Assembly: GCF_013623775.1 (NCBI RefSeq)
Contig: NZ_JABFAM010000009.1
Location: forward strand, 1-64,000
DNA length: 64,000 nucleotides
Source: Rufibacter sp. XAAS-G3-1
GTDB taxonomy: Bacteria > Bacteroidota > Bacteroidia > Cytophagales > Hymenobacteraceae
Direction: 5' to 3'
The notes beneath the pieces are model-generated. The model did not search any database. It saw only the letters and a program-made list of their open reading frames with translations, and was not told the origin of the DNA. A program made the translations under genes and the position numbers. Positions 51,489 to 59,511 of the stretch are shown here, piece by piece. The first letter of the stretch is position 1; every line of letters begins with the position of its first letter.

Positions 51489-51734
51489 ATGGAAAAAAAG
51501 GATTCAATCCTCTCTGCTTTATTTATGAAAGTCAGGAGGCATCCAGAGCCACATGACCACCCCACGGCTTCGCATGAAATTGCAAAAGAGGTTAATCTTC
51601 CGTTGGGTCACGTGCTGTCTCTTTCCAACGAATTGGCAGAAGAGGGCTTATTAGCCATAAGCCACATCAATGAACCTCCCCTTCTCTACCTGACCAAATC
51701 TGGTGTGGCACGTGCGCGCAGGCAATCTATTTGA
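51489..51734 (+). CDS. Small winged-helix-like protein
   Basis: 81 residues from the ATG at 51489; a GTG six bases upstream is also in frame. Pattern: HPTASHEIAKEVNLPLGHVLSLSNELAEEGLLAISH, a helix-turn-helix with recognition helix, and a beta wing (EPPLLYLTKSGVARARR). Resembles the compact MarR/DprA-type winged helices, so DNA binding is likely; target unknown. The stop is closely followed by a solo F end and a P palindrome. Confidence 0.55.
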   Translation: MEKKDSILSALFMKVRRHPEPHDHPTASHEIAKEVNLPLGHVLSLSNELAEEGLLAISHINEPPLLYLTKSGVARARRQSI

Positions 51735-51763
51735 GAGCATGTTTGAAGAGTGTCTGCACCAAT

Positions 51764-51803
51764 GCCGTTTCCGGCCCGCTTTCCGCAAAATAGCCTCTAA
51801 ACG
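51764..51803. repeat. Family P palindrome
   Basis: CCGTTTCCGGCCCGCTTTCC then GCAAAATAGCCTCTAAACGG, preceded by a solo F end (GAGAGCATGTTTGAA) as in the G copy at 3830. Confidence 0.7.
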
Positions 51804-51816
51804 GATCAGCGGGGCT

Positions 51817-51837
51817 CCCCTCTCCGCGGGAGAGGGG
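51817..51837. repeat. CCCCTCTCCGCGGGAGAGGG palindrome
   Basis: Second copy of the motif at 29953-29973, followed by GTTGGGGGGAGG. Confidence 0.7.
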
Positions 51838-51888
51838 TTGGGGGGAGGTTCCTATGCTCAAACCCCAAGCCGTCAGGAAGTAAAGAGA

Positions 51889-53028
51889 TTACTTTGCTTC
51901 GTCTGTAGTTGGTCTATTCTTGGGTAACCGAATGTAGAAGGTGGTGCCTTTTTCCTCTTCACTTTCAAACCAGATTTTTCCGTGGTGCCACTCCACAATG
52001 GTTTTCACAACGGACATCCCCAGCCCTACTGATCTTTCCCCTTTCAACCCTGGTCTTCTGGCGTTCGTGAACTTATCAAAGAGGGTGTCATGGTACTTCT
52101 GTGGGATTCCTACGCCGTTGTCGGCTACTTTGATTAAAATACTGGTGTCTTCCTCTTCCAGGGTTACCGTGATAATTCCCCCGTCGGGCGTGAATTTGAG
52201 GGCGTTGGAGATGAGGTTGGTGATGACCTGCATGAATTTGAGGTCGTCCAACTCCACGTAGATCTCTTCGCTGCTGGGAAGGAACGTCACTTCCTTCGGC
52301 AACAATTCGTGCCCAATAATCTGGTACACATTGAGGGCCTCCCCCATCTTCTCCACCAGATTCACCCGTCTGCTAATCACTTCGGTATGGGATGATTCCA
52401 GGAATTCCTGGGCCATGAACTCCCGTAACATATCAGTCCCTTGTTTGCTTATCCGTTCAATCAGGTGCAGGATTTCCAGGGTCTCCGGGTCATCTGTTGC
52501 CTTCAGCTGGTCGGTGAGTAGCTCAGAGAGGTTCTGGATCATTCCTAAGGGGCCCGCCAGATCATGGGCAAGAATGTTCAGGACGGAATTCTTTTTGTTG
52601 GAGAATTTCTTGAGATGGTCGTTGTACTGCCGTTGGGCCGAAACCTCCGTGACATGGCCTATCAAAAGTTTTCCCTCGGGTGTATCCAGAAGAGCCGGTG
52701 TCAGGCACAGCCATTGCTCCTGCTCACCAGGAAACTGGATCCGGAACTCAAGGATAGAAACAGTACCCTTGGCCAGCAAGCCCGTGAGCCGTTCCTGTAC
52801 AAATGGCTGGTCTTCTGGGTGCACCAGGGCCAGCAAGGCCGCAGGCTGCATCTTTTCTGCCGGTATCTTTAAGGACGTCTTAAATGCCGGGCTCCTATAC
52901 GTACACGTAGCTGAGCCTAGGTCATAGGCAAAAAAAGCTTGGCCGGTTTGTTCAATTAGCGCAAGGTACAAGTCGGGCATGGCATTCTGGGAAGGCATAG
53001 CGTAGGGAGTGGGGTTACCTGAACTCAT
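51889..53028 (-). CDS. PAS-domain sensor histidine kinase (soluble)
   Basis: 379 residues, no transmembrane segment. PAS fold about 20-135 (IEQTGQAFFAYDLGSATCTYRS ... LEFRIQFPGEQEQWLCLTPALLDTPEGKLLIGHVTEV). HisKA with the phosphoacceptor His in NILAHDLAGPLGMIQNLSELL (about 155-170). ATP-binding domain with N-box LISNALKFTPDGG, G1 VADNGVGIPQ, and G2 GLGMSVVKTIVEWHHGKIWF. It should sense a cytoplasmic signal through PAS and phosphorylate an unknown response regulator; none is encoded beside it. Confidence 0.92.
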   Translation of the reverse strand: MSSGNPTPYAMPSQNAMPDLYLALIEQTGQAFFAYDLGSATCTYRSPAFKTSLKIPAEKMQPAALLALVHPEDQPFVQERLTGLLAKGTVSILEFRIQFPGEQEQWLCLTPALLDTPEGKLLIGHVTEVSAQRQYNDHLKKFSNKKNSVLNILAHDLAGPLGMIQNLSELLTDQLKATDDPETLEILHLIERISKQGTDMLREFMAQEFLESSHTEVISRRVNLVEKMGEALNVYQIIGHELLPKEVTFLPSSEEIYVELDDLKFMQVITNLISNALKFTPDGGIITVTLEEEDTSILIKVADNGVGIPQKYHDTLFDKFTNARRPGLKGERSVGLGMSVVKTIVEWHHGKIWFESEEEKGTTFYIRLPKNRPTTDEAK

Positions 53029-53197
53029 ATTTGGGCCAATTTACCAAAATCTATGCAGAAAAGCTTGCGAAGATAAAGACCCGTTGTTCTTCTGCCCTTA
53101 CGAACAGGAGCCAACTCTAAACCAGAGAGGCAAAACAGGCTTACTCCAACATGAACTTCTTATAGATATGGTTACTGGACGTTCCGCCCTCTGGCCG

Positions 53198-53343
53198 GTG
53201 GCTCCCGGCGATTCTGGAGACTTGCTTCATCCCGTGGCACGAGACTGGGGTCTCACGCCAGTTGGTTTTAAACCTGTGAGGTCTTGGAGACCTCACAGGT
53301 TTCTTCGTTTTGGGCCTGTTTTCTGCAAAACAGGCCCAAAACG
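53198..53343 (+). repeat. Family G composite hairpin element, full copy
   Basis: GTGGCTCCCGGCGATTCTGG, hairpin 2 with GAGACTGGGGTCTC, hairpin 3 CCTGTGAGGTCTTGG/AGACCTCACAGG, and a near-perfect P palindrome CGTTTTGGGCCTG/CAGGCCCAAAACG. Remaining bases 53029-53197 and 53344-53676 show nothing more. Confidence 0.88.
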
Positions 53344-53676
53344 ATCAGCTCTACATAAAGAGAGGTGGGGCTCGCTCCTGCCATCTTAACTGGTATTTAG
53401 GCTTCTTTTTAGAAATAATACAAAAAACGCGAAGCTTTAAGGACCGGCTGAGTTCAGCTGGAATTTTGCTGTAATGAAGAGGATGCCCAGAGGTGCTGAT
53501 GTCCTGAAAAGTAATAATAACCAGATATAATGAAAAGATAGTCTGAACGAGTATAAATATAGCTATATTGGTGGTTTGTATAGATAAATCCAATAAAAGC
53601 GCAGCTTCGGCCCCTGACTTTAACGGGACATGGGGGTGAAAACTAAGCTATACTGCTGCAACAGGTAAAATTTAGC

Positions 53677-55917
53677 ATGAATAAGAATTACTATCAACTT
53701 CTTGGAATAAAGGAAACAGCTTCTCAACCGGAAATCAAAGACGCTTACCGCAAACTATCAAAAAAAATACACCCAGATTTAAACCAGGGCGAACCGTTTT
53801 TCGAGGAATATTTCAAAGAAGTAAAAGAGGCGTACGAAGTTTTATCTGACCTGGAGAAAAAGCGGAGCTATGACAGCCGGCGGTTCAGGCCCGCGGTGGC
53901 CAGCGCGCCCGTCATCCCCAGCAACATCAGGAACATGGAGTACCAGGTGGCGCGGCTAGAACTGAAGCTGCGCGACCAGACCGAGCAAATGAACGCTCTC
54001 CTGGAAGAAAAGCAATCCTTGAACCAGGAGCTGGAGCACTTTGTGAAAGCCCTGTTTGAGGTCAAAAACGAAAGAAGTACCCTTGAGAAAAAAATAAAGG
54101 AACTGGAGCAGGAAACCGCTTCGCTTCGGAAAAACCAGCATACAGCCGAAAAGGCAACCGACAGCATTCAGCAGCAGGAACTACAGCGAAGAATCCAGGC
54201 CCTGGAGCTGGAATTGCAGAAATCCTCCCAAAAAGCGCATCTGCTGAAACCCGAGTTGCAGCAGGCAGCCCAAAGGATTAACGTCCTGGAGCAGGAGCTG
54301 CGGGAAGCAAACCAGAAATTAACCGGCAAGACAAAGGAACAGAAGCAAGAGGCGCAGCTCAAACAGACGCTGGAGAAACGGGTGCAGGAGTTGATGCTAG
54401 CGGTAAACCAGCAGCAGCACCAGAAAAAGCAGCAACAAACCTTAACGCAGGAAGCTGATCGGCAGAAAGCCCGCATCGCGGAACTGGAATCCCAAGCCGG
54501 GCACATCAAAAGTGAACTACAGGGCAAGACCAAAGAACTGGAACTAGCCTTGCAGCAACGGAAAACCCTGCAAGGGCAATTGCAGGAGTTGGAGCAACGC
54601 CAACAACAGCCTCCGGTGGCCTCTGCCTCTAAAGCAGAGAAAAACCGGCAGCAGCAAAGCCAACTGCAGGAAGCCAACACCCAAAAACAGGCGCTCCAGA
54701 ACCAGGTACACGACCTGGAACTCTCCCTCGCGCAATTCAAGCAGGCATTGCAGGACAAGACCAATGCCTTGCAGCAGGAAACCGAAGCCCTGCAACAGCA
54801 AAAAGAGCAAAAGCAGGAACTGCTCACCAAAATTCAGGATTCAATATCCGAAGCAGCCCGGCAGCAGCAGCTTCTGGAGCAGAAAACCAAGGAGCTGCAC
54901 GCAGAAACAAAAGCCAAGCAAACCCTACAGGCCAGAATCCAGCACCTGGAGCAGGAAGCCTCCCGCTATACGGCCTTGTTAAAAACCAAGGAAAGCGAAC
55001 TGGCCCAACTAGCCTTAAACGTAAAAGAGCTCCAGGCAAAGTCCGCCCGTTCTGAGCAGGAAACCGCCCGTCTCCAGACTCTTCTGGAAACCAAGGAAAA
55101 CGAACGGGCCCAGGCTTCTCTCCAGTTGCAGGCTTTGCAAGACAAACTCAAGGTTCTCACGCAGGAAGAAACAAAACTGCACGCCACGCTCCAGCAATTA
55201 GAGCAGCAGGCGGCCAAAGACCAAACCGAGCTTCGGGCCAAAGCCCAGGCGCTGGAAACCAGCCATGCCCAGAAACAGGCGCTGCAACAGCAACTGGAAG
55301 AACAAAAGAAAACGGCGGCCGCCTCGCAGCAGGAAGTGCAGCGTAAAACCCGCGAACTCGAACTAGAGACAACCCAAAAGCGCACGGCCCAGAGCAAACT
55401 ACAGGAACTGGAAAAAGAGAAAGCCGCCCAGCAGCTGAACGTCCACGAACTACAGAAAGAGCTGGTAACGGTAAAAAGCCAATACGCCCACGTAGCGCGC
55501 CTTCAGCCGTTTCTGGTGGAACACATGGACTTTTTCAACTCGGCTACGCCGAATGTGTACGGCACCTCGTTTGACCGCGCCGCTATCAAATACATCTTCA
55601 GCCGCCTTAAAATTGCGGTACTCGCTGATAAACCCGGCCAACTGAACGTGCTGGTGAAGTACATGAAACCAAACGGCCAACTGTATTTCAACCCGAAGTC
55701 CTCCCCCAGCGGCTACTCCTTTGCGGCCACCCTCCACTACAGTCCGCAGGAAGAGTACCTGTACCTGTCTGGCTGGGGAAGCGACCGCGACACCACCTTT
55801 GTGGCCGGTGACCACAAAGTAGAGATCTATGACGAGACCGGCCGCCAACTGGCGAAAGCCAATTTCCTGGTGAAGGAGAAAACCATGGTCATGTCTAAAA
55901 TCAAGAGTTTCTTTTAA
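53677..55917 (+). CDS. J-domain protein with a long Gln-rich coiled coil
   Basis: 746 residues. Residues 1-68 are a J domain with HPD at 32-34, so it should stimulate the ATPase of a DnaK-type Hsp70. No zinc-finger or DnaJ C-terminal substrate domain follows. About 85-610 is an uninterrupted coiled coil rich in Q, E, K and L with many QQ and EL pairs. A folded C-terminal region of about 130 residues follows (helical [19 protein letters not shown], then a beta part [27 protein letters not shown]... [16 protein letters not shown]), which resembles beta-sandwich ends found in other Bacteroidota proteins. The layout suggests a filament-like scaffold that brings Hsp70 to a fixed client. Its stop codon overlaps the left end of a family M element. 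Confidence 0.85.
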   Translation: MNKNYYQLLGIKETASQPEIKDAYRKLSKKIHPDLNQGEPFFEEYFKEVKEAYEVLSDLEKKRSYDSRRFRPAVASAPVIPSNIRNMEYQVARLELKLRDQTEQMNALLEEKQSLNQELEHFVKALFEVKNERSTLEKKIKELEQETASLRKNQHTAEKATDSIQQQELQRRIQALELELQKSSQKAHLLKPELQQAAQRINVLEQELREANQKLTGKTKEQKQEAQLKQTLEKRVQELMLAVNQQQHQKKQQQTLTQEADRQKARIAELESQAGHIKSELQGKTKELELALQQRKTLQGQLQELEQRQQQPPVASASKAEKNRQQQSQLQEANTQKQALQNQVHDLELSLAQFKQALQDKTNALQQETEALQQQKEQKQELLTKIQDSISEAARQQQLLEQKTKELHAETKAKQTLQARIQHLEQEASRYTALLKTKESELAQLALNVKELQAKSARSEQETARLQTLLETKENERAQASLQLQALQDKLKVLTQEETKLHATLQQLEQQAAKDQTELRAKAQALETSHAQKQALQQQLEEQKKTAAASQQEVQRKTRELELETTQKRTAQSKLQELEKEKAAQQLNVHELQKELVTVKSQYAHVARLQPFLVEHMDFFNSATPNVYGTSFDRAAIKYIFSRLKIAVLADKPGQLNVLVKYMKPNGQLYFNPKSSPSGYSFAATLHYSPQEEYLYLSGWGSDRDTTFVAGDHKVEIYDETGRQLAKANFLVKEKTMVMSKIKSFF

Positions 55918-56020
55918 GTAGCAGGGCAAATGAAGCTATCGTTTTTGTCCTCCTGAAAGGATCTGGTGGGCGTACCGGGAAAGCGGTCAATAAACGCTAT
56001 TGCCGTTTGCCTACGCCATT
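55915..56020. repeat. Family M element, left part, cut by a family G element
   Basis: TAAGTAGCAGGGCA (outer end), TTTTGTCCTCCTGAAAGGATCT (inner arm in two pieces of under 20 bases), CAATAAACGCTATTGCCG. The right end is missing, replaced by the G element beginning at about 56026. Confidence 0.75.
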
Positions 56021-56025
56021 CTGCT

Positions 56026-56174
56026 GGTGGTTCCCGGCGAGTCTGGAGACTCGCTTCATCCTTTGGCACCAGACGGGAGTCTCGCGCCAGTTTCTTCTAA
56101 GCCTGTGAGGTCTTGGAGACCTCACAGGCTTCTGCGTTTAGGGGCTGTTTTCTGAAAAACAGCCCCTAAACGCA
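56026..56174 (+). repeat. Family G composite hairpin element, full copy
   Basis: GTGGTTCCCGGCGAGTCTGG, hairpins 1 and 2, hairpin 3 GCCTGTGAGGTCTTGG/AGACCTCACAGGC and a P palindrome GCGTTTAGGGGCTGTTTTC/AAACAGCCCCTAAACGC. Sequence 56175-56401 shows no further repeat. Confidence 0.9.
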
Positions 56175-56401
56175 TCTGCGGGGCTGCGTTCTGGTTACGT
56201 AACGTCAGCGTTGAGGCGTTGATGAAAGAAGCTTTCCTGATTCTCCCTGGTGCAAGCGTCCGCAGGCATTTCTGATTTGCAATGTACGCTTACGCCAAAA
56301 GCAAAATGATAAAATCTGAACGGCTTTCTTATCTTTCCTGAGGTTTAGGGGTGTTCCTGGCCTGCTTTCTTTTGCTTATCTTTAAGAGTCAAGAAGATCC
56401 A

Positions 56402-57571
56402 ATGTTCCCACTGCCTATGTATTTAAGAAAGAGTTTGATCGCGATCTCGTTAGGTCTTATGTTCACCAGTCCAGAACTTGCGGCACAAGTGCCGACCAAA
56501 GCACCCGCCCCAACGGTGAAAACCGGCATGTACAAGAATCCGCTGCCGGTGGAGTTCGGAGACCCGTACGTGTTGTATGACGCGCCCAGTAAGCTGTATT
56601 ACATGTACGGCACCGGTGGCGGGGCCAAAGACGGTTTCGGCACGTATTCGTCAAAAGACCTGGTAAACTGGAAAAGCGAGGGACAGGTGTTCAGGGGCAA
56701 TACCAACGGCTCCTGGGACGTGAAGAATTTCTGGGCACCCGAGGTGTACAAAGTGAAAGACAAGTACTACCTCTTCTACTCTGCCGACTGGCGCGTGAAC
56801 CCCAACAACGAGGAAGAGAATTTTAGAATTGGCGTGGCCGTGGCCGATAAACCTACCGGCCCTTTCAAACACCTCAGCGACAAGCCCATCTTTGACCCCG
56901 GGTACCCCATCATTGACGCCAATGTGTACTTTGACCCCAACGGCAAGATGTACCTCTACTATTCGCGCTGCGCCTACAAGCACCCCGTACAAAGCGAGGT
57001 GGCCGACTGGGCAAAGAAATCTGGCTTGTTCCAAGAGATTGAGGAAAGCTGGGTGTACGGCGTTGAACTCAAACCCGACTTCAGCGGGGTGATTGGCGAA
57101 CCGGTGCTTTTGCTCAGGCCACCCCTTACAATGAACGATGCCCAGGCCGAGTGGGAAAGCCGCTCTGTGACCTCCAAAGAAGTGAACCGCCGCTGGACGG
57201 AGGGCTCTTACACCTTCAAACACGGTGACACCTACTACATGATGTATTCGGCCAATTACTTCGGGGGTAAGAACTACGCGGTGGGGTACGCTACCGCCAA
57301 ACACCCGCTGGGCCCCTACAAGAAAGCCGACAACAACCCGGTATTACAGAAAAACACCGACCAAGGGGGCGAGGTCACCGGCACAGGCCACAACAGCATT
57401 GCGTACTCGCCTGACGGAAAGCAGATGTTCTGCGTGTACCACGGCCGCACCAAAGCCTCGGGTGAAGAGCGGGTAGTGTTCATTGACCGCATGAGCATCC
57501 GGAAGGACGGACGCCTGGTAGTGGAAGGCCCCAGCACCACCCCTAAACCCATGCCGTTAAGCAAAAAGTAG
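56402..57571 (+). CDS. Glycoside hydrolase family 43 protein
   Basis: 389 residues from the ATG at 56402 (AGAAG seven bases upstream); 56417 is an alternative, and the longer in-frame start at 56351 is not supported. Signal peptide ends about at ELAAQ. Five-bladed beta-propeller: catalytic base Asp in FGDPYVLYD, pKa-modulating Asp in PIIDANVYFDPNGKMYLYYS, general acid Glu in RWTEGSYTFKHGDTYYMMYS. GH43 enzymes cleave alpha-L-arabinofuranosides, beta-xylosides or related beta-galactan bonds; the exact subfamily cannot be assigned by eye. Secreted or periplasmic. It is not part of a SusC/SusD locus here. Confidence 0.9.
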   Translation: MFPLPMYLRKSLIAISLGLMFTSPELAAQVPTKAPAPTVKTGMYKNPLPVEFGDPYVLYDAPSKLYYMYGTGGGAKDGFGTYSSKDLVNWKSEGQVFRGNTNGSWDVKNFWAPEVYKVKDKYYLFYSADWRVNPNNEEENFRIGVAVADKPTGPFKHLSDKPIFDPGYPIIDANVYFDPNGKMYLYYSRCAYKHPVQSEVADWAKKSGLFQEIEESWVYGVELKPDFSGVIGEPVLLLRPPLTMNDAQAEWESRSVTSKEVNRRWTEGSYTFKHGDTYYMMYSANYFGGKNYAVGYATAKHPLGPYKKADNNPVLQKNTDQGGEVTGTGHNSIAYSPDGKQMFCVYHGRTKASGEERVVFIDRMSIRKDGRLVVEGPSTTPKPMPLSKK

Positions 57572-57766
57572 CCGAATGTTTCTTCCTGAGACCGCAGGCA
57601 AAAGGCCGCCTTCTTGCCTGTTTCGGTTGCGCCCGAAAAAATTATTTCACTGATAATAGGCCGTGGCTGGCTTTAAACCCGGTTTCTGAAAGTATTTGGT
57701 TTATCTTACAGCCATAATGAACGATTGCCCGTATAGGAGTGTCATTAAGGTATATTAATCACTATT

Positions 57767-57958
57767 ATGAATCAAGGAACAGTAAAATTCTTCAATGATG
57801 ACAAAGGCTTCGGCTTCATCAAAGACACAAATTCAAATCAGGAGTACTTCGTGCACGTATCTGGTTTAGTTGACGAAATCAGAGAAAATGACGAGGTAGT
57901 TTATGATCTTCAAGAAGGAAGAAAAGGACTAAACGCCACCAACGTAAAACTGGCTTAG
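57767..57958 (+). CDS. cspA: Cold-shock domain protein
   Basis: 63 residues, the usual CspA length. OB-fold with RNP1 KGFGFIK (about 14-20) and RNP2 YFVHVSGL (about 27-34), binding single-stranded RNA/DNA. Acts as an RNA chaperone. The upstream 150 bases free of genes may be a long structured 5' leader as in other csp genes. A clean terminator follows. Confidence 0.95.
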   Translation: MNQGTVKFFNDDKGFGFIKDTNSNQEYFVHVSGLVDEIRENDEVVYDLQEGRKGLNATNVKLA

Positions 57959-57984
57959 TCTTTCGCTATAAAGACAAATTATTT

Positions 57985-58014
57985 AAAAGCCCCTCCAAAC
58001 GGAGGGGCTTTTTT
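57985..58014 (+). terminator. Terminator of the cold-shock gene
   Basis: AAAAGCCCCTCC, loop AAAC, GGAGGGGC and a run of seven T. Confidence 0.92.
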
Positions 58015-58127
58015 TGTGCTTTTTTGTAAAAACTCCCTCAAAACATACAATCAAATCATTCAACTGCCGGCACAAGCTCTGTTGAGAAAACATATAACAG
58101 GTTCCTCACCACGTACACCTATTCCCA

Positions 58128-58164
58128 CCTTAACTCAAGACTCAGAACTTAGGACTCAGGACTC
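58128..58164. repeat. ACTCAGGACTC-type low-complexity repeat
   Basis: Irregular copies of GACTCAG/GACTTAG units directly next to the lactate dehydrogenase stop; no inverted partner is visible. Confidence 0.55.
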
Positions 58165-58166
58165 CC

Positions 58167-59156
58167 TCACCTCACCTCATTTACCAAAGGCTTCTTCTGC
58201 TCAAAGTCTGTGATGTTCTGGAGGGTGATCTGGGCGATGCTGTGCAGGGCTTCGGCAGTGAAGAAAGCTTGGTGACCGGTGATTAACACGTTGTTGAAGG
58301 ACAGAAGCCGCATGAACACATCGTCCTGAATGACTTTGCCCGACAGGTCTTCAAAGAAAAGGTTTCCCTCCTCTTCGTACACGTCAATGCCCAGGTACTT
58401 GATCTTTTCTGATTTAAGGGCCGTGATCACCGCCTGGGTGTCAATGAGGCCGCCCCGGCTAGTGTTAATCAGCATGACGCCGTCTTTCATTTGGGCAATG
58501 GAAGCGGCATTGATCAGGTGGTGGGTCTGGGGCGTAAGCGGACAGTGCAATGATACAATGTCTGACTGGGCGTACAAATCATCTAACGACGTGAACTCCA
58601 CTCCTATCTCGGCGGCCTCGGCGCAGTCCTGCACATCATAGCCCAGCACCCGGCACCCGAATCCTTTGAGAATACGGGCGGTAATCAGCCCGATGTTCCC
58701 TAGGCCAATCAGCCCCACCGTTTTGCCGCGCAGGTCGAAGCCCATCAAGCCGTTCAGGGCGAAATTACCTTCCCGCACCCGGTTGTAAGCCCGGTGGGTG
58801 TTGCGGTTAAGGGTTAAAATCAAAGCCAGCGTATGTTCCGCCACCGCATAAGGCGAGTAGGCAGGCACCCGCACCACCTTTAGCCCCAGTTGTGCCGCCA
58901 CGGGCAAATCCACGTTGTTGTACCCCGCGCACCGTAAAGCTATCAATTGCACCCCGGCCTCGGCCAGTTGGCGCAACACGGGGGCACTTACGGTGTCATT
59001 GACAAACACGCACACCGCCGTGGCTCCTTTGGCCAGCACGCAGGTGCTTTCGTTGAGGGGAACCTCCAGAAACTCCAGTTCTTGTCCGTGCGCCTGGTTG
59101 GCTTCCGTGAAGAACTGCTTGTCATAGACTTTGCTGTTGAAGAAGGTGATTTTCAT
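58167..59156 (-). CDS. ldhA: D-lactate dehydrogenase (2-hydroxyacid dehydrogenase)
   Basis: 329 residues from the internal ATG at 59154-59156 (MKITFFNSKVYDKQFF), which matches the family N-terminus. Reduces pyruvate to D-lactate with NADH. Rossmann motif VGLIGLGNIGLITARIL (about 150-165), catalytic Arg in INTSRGGLIDT, Glu in DVYEEEGNLFF and His in ITGHQAFFT, plus the RCAGYNNVDL strand. The YEEEGNLFFED loop is characteristic of fermentative D-LDH. Could take part in mixed fermentation or in disposal of methylglyoxal-derived lactate. Confidence 0.92.
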   Translation of the reverse strand: MKITFFNSKVYDKQFFTEANQAHGQELEFLEVPLNESTCVLAKGATAVCVFVNDTVSAPVLRQLAEAGVQLIALRCAGYNNVDLPVAAQLGLKVVRVPAYSPYAVAEHTLALILTLNRNTHRAYNRVREGNFALNGLMGFDLRGKTVGLIGLGNIGLITARILKGFGCRVLGYDVQDCAEAAEIGVEFTSLDDLYAQSDIVSLHCPLTPQTHHLINAASIAQMKDGVMLINTSRGGLIDTQAVITALKSEKIKYLGIDVYEEEGNLFFEDLSGKVIQDDVFMRLLSFNNVLITGHQAFFTAEALHSIAQITLQNITDFEQKKPLVNEVR

Positions 59157-59355
59157 AGTTCTCAGGTTCAAGTTCTGCTACAGGTGGCAAGATAGAAATT
59201 GAAGCCAAATGAGAAAAATGACTTTTGCTTTCTGGTAGGATAATGTTTAATGAGTAATACGGTGCTTCTTCCTTTATTCTTTGGGTGAGGTTGTGTAGTA
59301 TTGGTGTTCATAGGCAAGGAATGGCGGCGCGAGTGGGGATCAGGAATGCGTGGGA

Positions 59356-59375
59356 GGACAGGTCGCGACCTGTCC
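59356..59375. repeat. Perfect 20-bp palindrome GGACAGGTCGCGACCTGTCC
   Basis: Perfectly self-complementary. Similar GGACAGGTCGCGACCTGTCC words recur between genes in many bacteria, as I remember. The surrounding gap 59157-59511 also has a degenerate P copy near 59425-59450. Confidence 0.8.
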
Positions 59376-59511
59376 GTACTTTGGATAGTTCCTCGGCGGC
59401 TTAGCCTGTCTCTGGTTTGGGTGTTTTTTCTGGAAAACAGGCCAATAATGGCTTCAATATTCCATTTTCCGTATCTTAATGCATTAAATATGGTTAGACT
59501 TTCTCTCTCTT

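Noticed and set aside
53009-53389. Open frame of 126 codons upstream of the J-domain gene
   Set aside because: Most of it is the G element; the same peptide pieces appear at 41096 and 47916 copies.
54168-54830. Minus-strand frame of 220 codons, Cys/Ser-rich
   Set aside because: Exact antisense of the Gln-rich coiled coil (CTG/CAG codons read as CAG/CTG complements).
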